NCBI RefSeq assembly: GCF_000015285.1
Contig: NC_008709.1
Location: forward strand, 4,154,001-4,218,000
From: Psychromonas ingrahamii 37
Lineage (GTDB): Bacteria > Pseudomonadota > Gammaproteobacteria > Enterobacterales > Psychromonadaceae
Reading direction: 5' to 3'
DNA length: 64,000 nt
The stretch's first letter is position 1. Every line of letters begins with the position of its first letter. Below, piece by piece: positions 48,327 through 56,909 of this stretch. The translations under genes and the position numbers were made by a program. Under the pieces are notes generated by a model. It was not told the DNA's origin. It did no database searches and saw nothing but the letters and a program-made list of their open reading frames with translations.

Positions 48327-49070
48327 ATGAAGATAACTAGACCGCGAAACCTGCTGCTACTAGCCGCCTTGCTCTCTGTCACCGGCTGCTTTCCCAGCTG
48401 TTCGTATTATAATACCATATTTGGTACTAGTGGTACTAATGGCAGTGCAGTTGTGACAGGTCCTGAAACAGGGAAAATTGACAGTGAGATCACTCTCGAC
48501 GGAAGTCTAAGCAAGTCTGTTCGTATTCTGGAATGGAGTATCGCAGCACCCAAAGGCAGTAACGTAACCAAATGCAACGTCGGAGCTGATGATATCAACA
48601 GCACCCGTTACTGCACCTTCACTCCAGATATCAGTGGTGAGTATGACATTCAATTAACCGCCCTTGCTGGTGGATCTGGCAAAGATAGTGTTGAAAACCA
48701 TAAGATTCAGATCGTCGCGAACGTTGCCACTCGAGTCTCGATCGATTCAACTTCGGAAAAGATTAAGGCTGATGCTCCTCGCACCTTGATGTTGAAAGGT
48801 CTGGCCCACGACCCCGATGACGAACTGATCATGGAATGGTCAGTGCAGGACAATAATTGCGCCGAGCAGCCCAGCTTCAGTGATCCGGCTAGCCTTTCCA
48901 CGGAGCTCACGGTGGGCCGACAAGTTGCAGGGCTGGACTGCTCCTTTTCCGCCCAGCTAACAGCTAGCCCGGTGATAGGGTACGTTGCCGCAGATCGAAT
49001 TTTAATAACAGTAAAGGCTCCTCTCGTTACGTTCGTTACAGGCGTTACGGGCGCTGCCGGCGGCAACTGA
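48327..49070 (+). CDS. Lipoprotein with PKD/Ig-like repeats
   Basis: The 247-residue protein has a lipoprotein signal (LLLLAALLSVTGC, Cys near 21), then two beta-sandwich-like halves. Each resembles a PKD or Ig-like fold: ITLDGSLSKSVRILEWSIAAP ... FTPDISGEYDIQLTA, and LKGLAHDPDDELIMEWSVQDN. It ends in a Gly-rich tail. Function unknown; probably surface-exposed. GC content and codon use are clearly higher than in the surrounding genes, suggesting acquisition from another lineage. The 70-bp gap to the next lipoprotein gene suggests an operon. Confidence 0.75.
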   Translation: MKITRPRNLLLLAALLSVTGCFPSCSYYNTIFGTSGTNGSAVVTGPETGKIDSEITLDGSLSKSVRILEWSIAAPKGSNVTKCNVGADDINSTRYCTFTPDISGEYDIQLTALAGGSGKDSVENHKIQIVANVATRVSIDSTSEKIKADAPRTLMLKGLAHDPDDELIMEWSVQDNNCAEQPSFSDPASLSTELTVGRQVAGLDCSFSAQLTASPVIGYVAADRILITVKAPLVTFVTGVTGAAGGN

Positions 49071-49140
49071 TTATTTTACCCTGCGCCATATAATCCGGCC
49101 CAACTTCGAATATAATTTTGCACATATTAGAGAGCACACC

Positions 49141-49938
49141 ATGAAAATAGATAAAAGACAGACGTTTGTATTGATCACTCTGCTTCTGGCCCTTTTCGGC
49201 TGTAATAATGATAGCGATTCTTCCGTCATACGCAGTGAAGAAGCCCAAGTAAATGTGGACAAGGGGATAATTGCCCTTAATGAGGGGAACTTTAATGAGG
49301 CGCTTGCGCTCCTAGGGAAAGCCGAGGCGCTCTCCAGCTCAGACTCCGAAACACAGCTCCTGCGCGGCAAGGCTTATGCCGGTCGTGCCGGTGTCTCTGT
49401 CAAATCAATCACCCAAAGCCTAACCGCTAACCGCACCGATGGCACCACTGAGTTGGCACCTTCCTCATCAAATATCATGGGTATCATGAACTACTACGAC
49501 GAAAATGAATTCAAGATACGCACCACGGACACCAATAAGGCCCTCGCACTCTTTGTTGAACAGGATCCCTCTCTTGAGAGTCTCTCCAATGATGACCGAG
49601 CCACCCTTGCTGCCTTGGCTGCAGTCAACGCCACCCAAAATATCACCCTGATTCTAAAAGGGGATAATCCGATGAAACTAAGCGATCAAGAAATCAAGAA
49701 CCTGGTCGAAGACAACTTTGATGCTCAAGCAGACAGCCTTATCAAAGCGACCGATCTGGCGCTTAAGCTTAAATACGAATTGGTGACAGCAATCACCGCA
49801 ACCACAGGAAGTATAACCACAGCTGTAGTCGATGCTTCTTTGACAGGTAGCAGCCTCAGTGATCTCGAAAATAGCAAGATGGACAAAGCTGCCTTCACTA
49901 CTTTTATGCAGACCTTCAATAACGACGACCGTATTTAG
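49141..49938 (+). CDS. Lipoprotein with TPR-like N-terminus
   Basis: The 265-residue protein has a lipoprotein signal peptide ending LFGC (Cys near 21). A TPR-like helical pair follows (NVDKGIIALNEGNFNEALALLGKAEAL, then SDSETQLLRGKAYAGRAG), and the rest is helical and Ala/Thr-rich. I do not recognise the family. It shares the raised GC content of the preceding lipoprotein gene and is followed by a strong terminator, so the two probably form a transferred two-gene unit. Confidence 0.75.
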   Translation: MKIDKRQTFVLITLLLALFGCNNDSDSSVIRSEEAQVNVDKGIIALNEGNFNEALALLGKAEALSSSDSETQLLRGKAYAGRAGVSVKSITQSLTANRTDGTTELAPSSSNIMGIMNYYDENEFKIRTTDTNKALALFVEQDPSLESLSNDDRATLAALAAVNATQNITLILKGDNPMKLSDQEIKNLVEDNFDAQADSLIKATDLALKLKYELVTAITATTGSITTAVVDASLTGSSLSDLENSKMDKAAFTTFMQTFNNDDRI

Positions 49939-49962
49939 CCTATTACGCGCAACTTTAACAAA

Positions 49963-49990
49963 AAGAGATAGCTCCCATGAGCTATCTCTT
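49963..49990 (+). terminator. Terminator after the lipoprotein pair
   Basis: AAGAGATAGCTC (49963-49974), loop CCAT, GAGCTATCTCTT (49979-49990): a perfect 12-bp stem followed by CTTGTTT. It lies 24 bp after the stop. Confidence 0.88.
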
Positions 49991-50016
49991 CTTGTTTAAC
50001 TTTTCACTTCCGCAAT

Positions 50017-50208
50017 CTATTTGATTAAGTTCCTGACCAACTCGCTCACGTTAATGTCTTTATCACAAGCATACGCTTTTAATAATTTAGGCTCTTTTAG
50101 GCTCAGGTAAAAGGTATGGTAGCGTTTGAAGTTTGCTGTTTTAGGTCTGTTGGCTATGGATTTATTTTCAGGCTTAACGAGCAGAACCCTTTTTTCTACC
50201 TGTTCAAG
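50017..50208 (-). pseudogene. Remnant of a ribbon-helix-helix-like protein
   Basis: A 63-codon minus-strand frame begins directly after a stop and has no ATG, GTG or TTG in its first half. It encodes a C-terminal stretch, TFYLSLKEPKLLKAYACDKD followed by INVSELVRNLIK, that looks like a ribbon-helix-helix module of the kind found in plasmid partition, mobilization or antitoxin proteins. It overlaps the last bases of mobB in another frame. Probably the tail of a gene whose 5' part is lost. Confidence 0.45.
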
Positions 50209-50758
50209 TTATGCACTTATTATTTGAATCCACGCTTTTTAAAGATAAAAATTGCAGCACAAAAACTTTTATCTGCTCGATATCATTGATATTTAAGGCA
50301 GGCAGTGATGTTGCCAACGGTTGATCCGAGGCAATAGCAATAATGCTCGAATCATCGGGATAAAGTAATGCTTTGCCCAAATCTGGCCGGTGCAGCTCAA
50401 TTTTGGCGAATTTTTCATTCCTAAAACCTTCAACTAATACTAAGTCTAAGTTATTAATATTCAAACAATTTAACTGCTCCATTAAATTAGGCTCAGTTTG
50501 CTGCAATCTTTCCTTAAAAATAATGCTTCGGTAAGGTGATGCCAGCACGACTTGGGAAGCACCGGCTTTACGTAAACGATAACTGTCTTTTCCGGGTTTA
50601 TCCATCTCAATATCGTGGTGACTGTGCTTAATCAAGCCAATTTTGATCCCGTCCGCTACCAGAAGAGGTATCAATTTTTCAATTAATGTTGTTTTGCCTG
50701 TGCCACTATAGGCGGCAAAGCCAAGAATCACTTTCGGAAAATTCTCTATCGAGTACAT
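50204..50758 (-). CDS. mobB: Molybdopterin-guanine dinucleotide biosynthesis adaptor protein MobB
   Basis: MobB is a GTP-binding accessory protein that helps MobA attach GMP to molybdopterin. The 184-residue protein has the Walker A loop AAYSGTGKTTLIEKL near residue 15, IGLIKHSHHDIEMDKPGKDSYRLRKAGA, and the VEGFRNEKFAKIELHR region of the family. The length is typical. mobA is not adjacent in this window. Confidence 0.95.
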   Translation of the reverse strand: MYSIENFPKVILGFAAYSGTGKTTLIEKLIPLLVADGIKIGLIKHSHHDIEMDKPGKDSYRLRKAGASQVVLASPYRSIIFKERLQQTEPNLMEQLNCLNINNLDLVLVEGFRNEKFAKIELHRPDLGKALLYPDDSSIIAIASDQPLATSLPALNINDIEQIKVFVLQFLSLKSVDSNNKCIT

Positions 50759-50944
50759 TTATATCAATTACCTTATATTTAAGTATATTAGGATCTTCAG
50801 AGTAGCTTTATATTGACGAACAAAAAATGAAACTATAATAATATGTTATATAAAATATTAACGGATTGACTGACAAGTTCTATACAGATTTATTCAGATC
50901 AGTATTTAAATAATACTAACCTGAATGCCCTTTTTGGAGAAACA

Positions 50945-51580
50945 ATGATCGCACCTTATATTGATGAGTTTTTAATGCTTACTCTGGTCCATTTTCTAGC
51001 CGTTATTGCACCGGGCCCAGATTTTGCCGTGGTGATCCGCCAAAGTATCAGCTTTGGCCGTAAAAGCGCACTGATCACAAGCTTAGGCATTGGTACGGGT
51101 ATTTCAATACACGTACTTTATACCCTGCTGGGAATAGGTTTTATTATTACACAATCGGAAACGGCCTTTATGGTCGCTAAAATTGCCGGTGCGTTATATC
51201 TAACCTATATCGGCTTTAATATGCTCGCTAGCAAAGCCCAAAATCAGACAGATCCTCAAGTGGTTATTGACTCGGACTTAAATCATCACAAAGGCGCTTT
51301 TATGCTCGGCTTTATGACCAATTTATTAAACCCTAAAGCGACCCTGTTTTTTTTGGCAATCTTTACTGCTATCGTCAGTATTGATACACCGCTCGCCGTG
51401 CAAAGTATTTATGGGCTTTGGATAGCGCTTACCACCGCATTGTGGTTTTCGCTGGTATCATTATTTTTCTCCCACCGACATGTGCGGGCTAAATTTGTTC
51501 GCCACGGTTATCTTTTTGAACGGGTAATGGGGGGCATATTATTGCTATTTGCGGCAAAATTAGGATGGTCTTTATTTTAG
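50945..51580 (+). CDS. LysE/RhtB family amino acid exporter
   Basis: The 211-residue inner membrane protein has about six helices. It has the family signature at the N-terminus (VIAPGPDFAVVIRQSISFGRKSAL) and GFMTNLLNPKATLFFLAIFTAIV in the middle. It resembles RhtB/RhtC-type homoserine or threonine exporters; the substrate cannot be fixed from the sequence. TTTGGAGAAACA precedes the ATG. Monocistronic. Confidence 0.9.
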   Translation: MIAPYIDEFLMLTLVHFLAVIAPGPDFAVVIRQSISFGRKSALITSLGIGTGISIHVLYTLLGIGFIITQSETAFMVAKIAGALYLTYIGFNMLASKAQNQTDPQVVIDSDLNHHKGAFMLGFMTNLLNPKATLFFLAIFTAIVSIDTPLAVQSIYGLWIALTTALWFSLVSLFFSHRHVRAKFVRHGYLFERVMGGILLLFAAKLGWSLF

Positions 51581-51760
51581 TGTGGCCTGCAACTCAGCCA
51601 AAGCATTAATGATTTCAAAAAGAGATTAATAACATTTGTGCAGGAAAATTAAAGGAACACATTATGACCCTTTCCTGAGTCGACTTAGCTGCTCAGAAAA
51701 GGGTAAAAAAAGGCGATTACGCAAAAAATTCACGCGATTCACCAGCGAACTGCAAAACCT

Positions 51761-52675
51761 CTAGGGCACATTAACACCTTTTGATGCGACCCAAACACGA
51801 TACCACTGTTCCGCATTCATTTTCAGGGTTAAGGCAGCCGCGGCATCCTTTACACGTTTAATATTACCTGTCCCCAATAACGCCACCGGATTTGATGGGT
51901 GTTTTAATATCCAGGCATAAATCACCTGATCAATCGAATCGGCACCTAACTCTTCGCCGAGTTCAGACAGGGTTGCACGTAAACGTTTGACCTGCTCGGT
52001 TTGTGCACTGAAAATAGCGCCTCCGGCTAGACATGACCATGCCATCGGGCGCACCCGATGTTGCTGCAGCTGATCTAATGTACCATCCGCCACAACATCA
52101 AAATTGATTGGGTTAAATTCAACCTGATTGGTTATCAGTGGGGCATCCAAACGAGATTGTAATAAATCAAACTGCGAGGTTGTAAAATTGGACACACCAA
52201 AGTGTTTCACCTTACCGCTCTGTTTTAATTCATTAAATGCTTCGGCTACCTGATCCGCATCCATCAGAAAATCAGGCCGATGTACTAATAAGGCGTCCAA
52301 CTGCTCGACCCCTAAACGCCGTAAAGAGTTTTCTGTCGATGCTAAAATACCCGCCTTACTGCTGTCATAATGAGAAACGCGTTTTTCAGTGGCGCTGGTC
52401 GCAATACCATTAATGCCAAATTTTGAAACAATTTCAATTTGCTCTCGAATGGAAGGATCAAGCTTTAATGCCTCGCCAAATAAAGTTTCGCAATGTCCGG
52501 CATCATAAATAGCCGCATGATCAACGGTGCTAATGCCCATTTCGATATGCTGCTTAAGAAATGTTAGACGCGCCTGTGCATCCATATCCCATGAACCAAG
52601 GCGCCAGTAACCCTGAACAAGTTGTGAAAATTCAGGGCCATCGGGTGCCATCAATACTTTGTTAACTGTACTCAT
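51761..52675 (-). CDS. Aldo/keto reductase (YdhF family)
   Basis: The 304-residue NADPH-dependent oxidoreductase of the aldo/keto reductase barrel family is closest to E. coli YdhF: VQGYWRLGSWDMDAQARLTF at the start, GISTVDHAAIYDAGHCE (Asp and Tyr catalytic residues), DALLVHRPDFLMD, and GVSNFTTSQFDLL. The open frame extends to 52774, but GGAG precedes the ATG at 52675, which matches the family start. The physiological substrate is unknown. Confidence 0.92.
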   Translation of the reverse strand: MSTVNKVLMAPDGPEFSQLVQGYWRLGSWDMDAQARLTFLKQHIEMGISTVDHAAIYDAGHCETLFGEALKLDPSIREQIEIVSKFGINGIATSATEKRVSHYDSSKAGILASTENSLRRLGVEQLDALLVHRPDFLMDADQVAEAFNELKQSGKVKHFGVSNFTTSQFDLLQSRLDAPLITNQVEFNPINFDVVADGTLDQLQQHRVRPMAWSCLAGGAIFSAQTEQVKRLRATLSELGEELGADSIDQVIYAWILKHPSNPVALLGTGNIKRVKDAAAALTLKMNAEQWYRVWVASKGVNVP

Positions 52676-52800
52676 ATATACTCCGGAAAAAACAGAACAA
52701 ATAAAAAATCTGGCAGCTATTCTAGCACTTTCAATTTTTGAGAAGCGTTTATTGCCCTCTCTGATTTGTAACAAAACCTAACATTGGGCGGTACAGACAC

Positions 52801-52820
52801 AAAAAAAGGGCTTTCGCCCT
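52801..52820 (-). terminator. Terminator after the outer-membrane barrel gene
   Basis: AGGGC (52807-52811), loop TTTC, GCCCT (52816-52820); the A-run at 52801-52806 becomes the T-tract on the minus strand. It lies about 150 bp beyond the stop of the gene at 52974; the DNA in between holds no other gene. Confidence 0.6.
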
Positions 52821-52973
52821 GTTAATTTTTCTACCATTCGACTTGAGTGAGGTTGCATTATTTTATTAGAGTTAACAGCGATTATCAGTGTAAACCGCTA
52901 TTTCACAGCCCATTTTTAATGCTTATGATTAAGCTGTATATGACTAAACTGCATAGACATACCTTGCACTTAG

Positions 52974-53393
52974 TTAGAACGCATAACGTACACCTATCGC
53001 GGCGCTTAAAGCAAAACGTAATTCCTCTTTGTTTTCTTTGTAGCCTACATTCGGAGAGATCTGTGCAAATACATCAAATTGCGGCGCAAAAGGCAGAGTG
53101 AGGCCAAGTGGCGCGCGTAGACCAAAAATATCATCATGATGCCATTTATAAAATGCCCCCCCACCCATATAATAATTAAATGAAAGATCGTTGGCAAATG
53201 TACCTTGCTTGAGCAAATAATCGCCACTAATACCATCATTACCAACAAATCCATTGAGATTATTAAACTGCCCTGCAACACCAAATCCCTGGTCAAAACC
53301 AAAGCCAACTTTAGCTGCATTTGCTGCATTTACTGACATCGCTGCTGTTAATAAGCCTACCGTACAGATGAAAATCATGATTAATCTTTTCAT
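52974..53393 (-). CDS. Small outer-membrane beta-barrel protein (DUF3996-like)
   Basis: The 139-residue protein has a signal peptide (MKRLIMIFICTVGLLTAAMS, cleavage near NAANA). An amphipathic beta-strand pattern follows, with LRAPLGLTLPFAPQFDVFAQ and a C-terminal GVRYAF ending in Phe, as in outer-membrane barrels. This arrangement resembles the DUF3996/BAPKO_0422 family. Eight strands would fit the length. Function unknown. Confidence 0.7.
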   Translation of the reverse strand: MKRLIMIFICTVGLLTAAMSVNAANAAKVGFGFDQGFGVAGQFNNLNGFVGNDGISGDYLLKQGTFANDLSFNYYMGGGAFYKWHHDDIFGLRAPLGLTLPFAPQFDVFAQISPNVGYKENKEELRFALSAAIGVRYAF

Positions 53394-53795
53394 TGTTATT
53401 TCCCATTAAAAATGTTTAATTTTTATTCTACTGTAAACAGATTGAATTCAGGATCTTGTTTATCTCGTCACCCTTACAGAATTTTTGAGCAGTTAACTCA
53501 ATAAAAGCGCTCTTTAACATTAGAAAAATTTGAGTGAGTACTTAGCACATCGCATGGCATTCATTTTGACACTATTTTTTACATTAAAACTAAGGCTTAC
53601 GCCCATAACAGTTAATATATTAGCACCTTTTTAACACACCACCAGCCAAGTGATAGAAGAACGGAATAAGCAAACAGAAATAGTTTTAACAAATCATCAA
53701 GGATTTGCTTACAGGCTTAAAAAATCTTCGTATAATAGTGTCTTTATTAAACCCAAGCGCTGAATTTACGTTTCAGTTAGCTACGAGGAAAATCC
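53394..53795. other. Intergenic region upstream of trhO
   Basis: About 400 bp without a gene. At its right end lies a candidate promoter for trhO (next entry). The left half must hold the promoter of the outer-membrane barrel gene on the minus strand, but I cannot point to it. Confidence 0.4.
53708..53736 (+). promoter_or_regulatory. Candidate promoter of trhO
   Basis: CTTACA (53708-53713, four of six matches to the -35 consensus), a 17-bp spacer and a perfect TATAAT (53731-53736), 59 bp upstream of the trhO ATG. ACGAGGAAA is the ribosome-binding region. Confidence 0.6.
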
Positions 53796-54782
53796 ATGTC
53801 AAATACAGTTGTCTGTGCGTTATATCGTTTTGTTAGTTTAGAAAATTATCAAGAGATTCAAGCACCATTATTAAAAATGATGCAAGCCAATAATATCAAA
53901 GGCACTTTATTATTAGCTCAAGAAGGCATCAATGGCACGGTGGCCGGAAGCCGTGAAGATATCAATACACTGATTGCTTGGTTGAAATCAGATCCGCGAT
54001 TGAACAAGCTCACTACCAAAGAATCTTTTACCGAGGAAAACCCCTTCTATCGTACTAAGGTTAAGCTCAAAAAAGAGATAGTTACCATGGGCGTTGAGGG
54101 TATCGATCCGAAAAGAACGGCCGGTAGCTACGTCAAACCAAAAGATTGGAATGCCTTAATCAGCGATCCCGATGTGCTTCTCGTTGATACACGTAACGAT
54201 TATGAAATCAGTATCGGCACCTTTAAAAATGCCGTAGATCCTAAAACAACCAACTTCAGAGAGTTCCCGCAATACGTCAAAGATAACTTAGATCCTGCCG
54301 TCAATAAAAAAGTAGCGATGTTTTGTACGGGTGGCATTCGCTGTGAAAAGTCTACGGCTTATTTAAAAGAGCAAGGTTTTGATGAGGTTTATCACCTTGA
54401 GGGCGGGGTATTAAAATACCTTGAAGAAGTGCCGCAGGAAGAAAGTATGTGGCAAGGTGAATGTTTTGTCTTTGATAATCGTGTCTCGGTAAATCACAAG
54501 CTGGAAAAAGGCCAATATGACCAATGCCATGGCTGCCGTTTACCGATCACCGAAGACGATAAAAAATCGGATAAGTATCAGGAAGGAGTTTGCTGCCATC
54601 AGTGTCATGAGCAATTAACTGTTGAACAAAAGCAGCGTTTTGCGCAACGAGAAAAACAGGTAGGTTTAGCCAAACAGCGTGGACAAACCCATATCGGCAA
54701 CGACGCTGTTGCCCAGCTGGAAAATAACCGTCTTAAAAAACAAGCGGTTAAACAAGCACAAAGAGTCGAAGCAAAAAAATAA
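53796..54782 (+). CDS. trhO: tRNA uridine(34) hydroxylase (rhodanese-like, YceA)
   Basis: TrhO makes 5-hydroxyuridine at position 34 of tRNA using O2. The 328-residue protein has an N-terminal acylphosphatase-like domain ([11 protein letters not shown] ... EGINGTVAG), a rhodanese domain with the active-site Cys in [12 protein letters not shown] near residue 180, and a C-terminal Cys-rich segment ([14 protein letters not shown]) that may bind zinc. Typical length and start. Confidence 0.97.
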   Translation: MSNTVVCALYRFVSLENYQEIQAPLLKMMQANNIKGTLLLAQEGINGTVAGSREDINTLIAWLKSDPRLNKLTTKESFTEENPFYRTKVKLKKEIVTMGVEGIDPKRTAGSYVKPKDWNALISDPDVLLVDTRNDYEISIGTFKNAVDPKTTNFREFPQYVKDNLDPAVNKKVAMFCTGGIRCEKSTAYLKEQGFDEVYHLEGGVLKYLEEVPQEESMWQGECFVFDNRVSVNHKLEKGQYDQCHGCRLPITEDDKKSDKYQEGVCCHQCHEQLTVEQKQRFAQREKQVGLAKQRGQTHIGNDAVAQLENNRLKKQAVKQAQRVEAKK

Positions 54783-54837
54783 CAGCAGACTAATTATATG
54801 CCCTTAACGGGCATGTTTACCTGCGGCAAAAATCCGG

Positions 54838-54866
54838 AACATTACTCTTTATTAAAGAGTAATGTT
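54838..54866. terminator. Perfect hairpin downstream of trhO
   Basis: AACATTACTCTTT (54838-54850) and AAAGAGTAATGTT (54854-54866) form a 13-bp stem with a 3-nt loop. It is AT-rich, followed by TCG. A smaller GCCC/GGGC hairpin lies before it near 54800-54812. It is probably the trhO terminator, though an operator function is possible. The remaining DNA to 55200 has no gene. Confidence 0.6.
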
Positions 54867-55207
54867 TCGTGATAACGCTGCATTAAAACGAAAATAATCT
54901 TATAAAAAACATTGCTCGACCTTACTACAGAATATCATCAGTTCCCCCCCTTATCTGGATCCTTATACTTATCCTATTAATTAAGAGATCTATTTAAGCA
55001 TCGAAAAACCCATGAAAAACAGGTGTTAATTTCAGTCACCAGCGCTTTATGTCCAGCCAGCATCGGTTTCAATCCACATAAATAAATAGAAAATCATCAG
55101 ATTTAGTATTTACAGCTCCCGACGCAATTGAGCAATTATTGATCAAAAGGTTCGGGTTCTACTTTTATCAAGGGAAAATCTGGTCATTTAATCTAAGCGC
55201 AATAATT

Positions 55208-55241
55208 TTGTCATGATTATGTAACAATTCCACGGCACAAT
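55208..55241 (+). promoter_or_regulatory. Candidate Pho box and -10 for the alkaline phosphatase operon
   Basis: TTGTCAT-GATT-ATGTAAC (55208-55225) matches the PhoB consensus of two CTGTCAT-type 7-mers spaced by 4 bp at 11 of 14 positions. Ten bp further comes CACAAT (55236-55241) as the -10, the usual geometry of PhoB-activated promoters. It lies 76 bp before phoA, so phosphate starvation should induce it. Confidence 0.65.
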
Positions 55242-55316
55242 TGCATCAAATAATTATAAATTTCAAAGCAACTGCAACAAGGCAGTCGCTAAAAGACCTT
55301 CCAAGGGAGTGATGAT

Positions 55317-56900
55317 ATGGATGTCCGTAAAAGCTTAGTGTCGACCTTAGTGACCTTAGCAATCAGCTCGAGCGTTTCAGCTGGAGTAGTACCAGAGAAT
55401 CAAAAAAACACTTGGTTTCAAAGTGCTAATAGTGAAATAACCGAAAAACTGCAGCAGACTTACCAAAAGCGCGCAAAGAACGTCATTCTCTTTGTCGGTG
55501 ACGGAATGGGTATCTCCACCTTAACAGCTGCACGTATTCTCGAAGGTCAATTATCAGGTAACCCCGGTGAAGAGCATCAACTCAGTTTTGAAACATTTCC
55601 CTATTCAGCATTAGTTAAAACCTACAATGTCGATGCGCAGACGCCTGATTCCGCCGGCACTATGACCGCTATGATGTCAGGTGTTAAGAGCGATGCAGGC
55701 GTGATTGGTGTTGGCGAAAAGGTACAGCGCGGTGACTGCTCTACTATGGACAATAACGAGCTGGTAAGCATTGTCGACCTGGCCGAAATAAAAGGCTTGT
55801 CGACAGGCGTTGTCACTACCGCACGTATCACCCACGCGACCCCGGCTGCAACTTACGCCAAATCGGTCGAACGTAACTGGGAAGATATCTCAGATATGCC
55901 CGATGACGCGATCGCAGGAGGTTGTAAAGATATAGCCGATCAATTAGTTAACTATCAAAGCAATCTGGAAACCCGTTTTCCAGGTCTCAATGTTGATGGT
56001 ATTGAAGTGCTCTTTGGCGGTGGTCGACGTCATTTTTTACCTAAAGACGCAGCCTTTAACAGCTTGGACGCAAGCAGTGAAAAAGAGGGAGATCGCACCG
56101 ACGGGCGTGATTTAACCAGTGAATGGCAAAATATTTATAAAGACGGTACCTATGTCTATGAGCAAACCGGTTTTGATGCTATCGACACGGAAAGCAGCAG
56201 CCATGTTCTCGGTTTGTTTAACGAATCACATATGCAGTATGCAGCGGATCGGACTAATGATATTGCCGGAGAGCCTTCTCTTTCACAAATGACCGGTAAA
56301 GCAATCAATATCCTTGATAATAACGATAAAGGTTATTTTTTAATGGTAGAAGCAGGTCGTATCGATCACGCTCATCATGCGGGTAATGCGGCGGGTGCAC
56401 TGACTGATACTATTGAGTTAAGTGAAGCGGTACAGCAGGCAATCAAGCAAACCAATCCGGCAGAGACCTTAATTATGGTCACCGCTGATCACAGTCATGT
56501 ATTTACCATCGCAGGCTACCCAAAACGTGGTAATCCTATCCTTGGTAAAGTAGTGAGTATCGGCAGTGATACCCCAACCCTTGCAAATGATGATTTACCC
56601 TATACCACTTTAGGTTACAGCAATGGTCTAGGCTTTCGCGATTTAGGGACAGAAACTAATGCTGACGTCAGCTACGACAGTCCTGCCATTGCCGGACGTG
56701 TAGATTTAAACGCGGTTAATACAGAAAGTAGCGGCTTTCATCAAGAAGCGACTGTGCCGCTTGGTTCCGAAACCCATTCCGGTGAAGACGTCGCTTTATA
56801 TGCTAGCGGTCCCGGTGCGCAGTTGGCCCAGGGAAATATTGAACAGAACGTGATTTATCACATTATCGAAAACGCATTAGATTTAGTTGGCAAGGAATAA
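55317..56900 (+). CDS. phoA: Alkaline phosphatase, first copy (secreted)
   Basis: The 527-residue protein has an N-terminal signal peptide (SLVSTLVTLAISSSVSAG), so it is periplasmic or exported. Motifs of the alkaline phosphatase superfamily are complete: metal-binding ILFVGDGMGISTLTAAR, the nucleophile Ser in TPDSAGTMTAMMSG, RITHATPAATYA, EAGRIDHAHHAG, and TADHSHVF. It is larger than E. coli PhoA (471) and belongs to the marine type. AAGGGAG precedes the ATG at 55317. A close paralogue follows 9 bp later. Confidence 0.95.
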   Translation: MDVRKSLVSTLVTLAISSSVSAGVVPENQKNTWFQSANSEITEKLQQTYQKRAKNVILFVGDGMGISTLTAARILEGQLSGNPGEEHQLSFETFPYSALVKTYNVDAQTPDSAGTMTAMMSGVKSDAGVIGVGEKVQRGDCSTMDNNELVSIVDLAEIKGLSTGVVTTARITHATPAATYAKSVERNWEDISDMPDDAIAGGCKDIADQLVNYQSNLETRFPGLNVDGIEVLFGGGRRHFLPKDAAFNSLDASSEKEGDRTDGRDLTSEWQNIYKDGTYVYEQTGFDAIDTESSSHVLGLFNESHMQYAADRTNDIAGEPSLSQMTGKAINILDNNDKGYFLMVEAGRIDHAHHAGNAAGALTDTIELSEAVQQAIKQTNPAETLIMVTADHSHVFTIAGYPKRGNPILGKVVSIGSDTPTLANDDLPYTTLGYSNGLGFRDLGTETNADVSYDSPAIAGRVDLNAVNTESSGFHQEATVPLGSETHSGEDVALYASGPGAQLAQGNIEQNVIYHIIENALDLVGKE

Positions 56901-56909
56901 GGTAACGAT

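Larger units (their letters stand above)
47184..48330 (+). repeat. Tandem repeat of a 427-bp unit carrying the yigL 3' end (about 2.7 copies)
   Basis: The units start at 47184 (inside yigL), 47611 and 48038, exactly 427 bp apart each time. Each holds the last 43-44 codons of yigL with a stop, about 160 bp of non-coding DNA, and, in the first two, a hydrophobic open frame that runs back into the next yigL tail. The third copy stops where the lipoprotein gene at 48327 begins; its last part (GTCAATTAAAAGGAATTACA) is that gene's leader. Confidence 0.88.
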
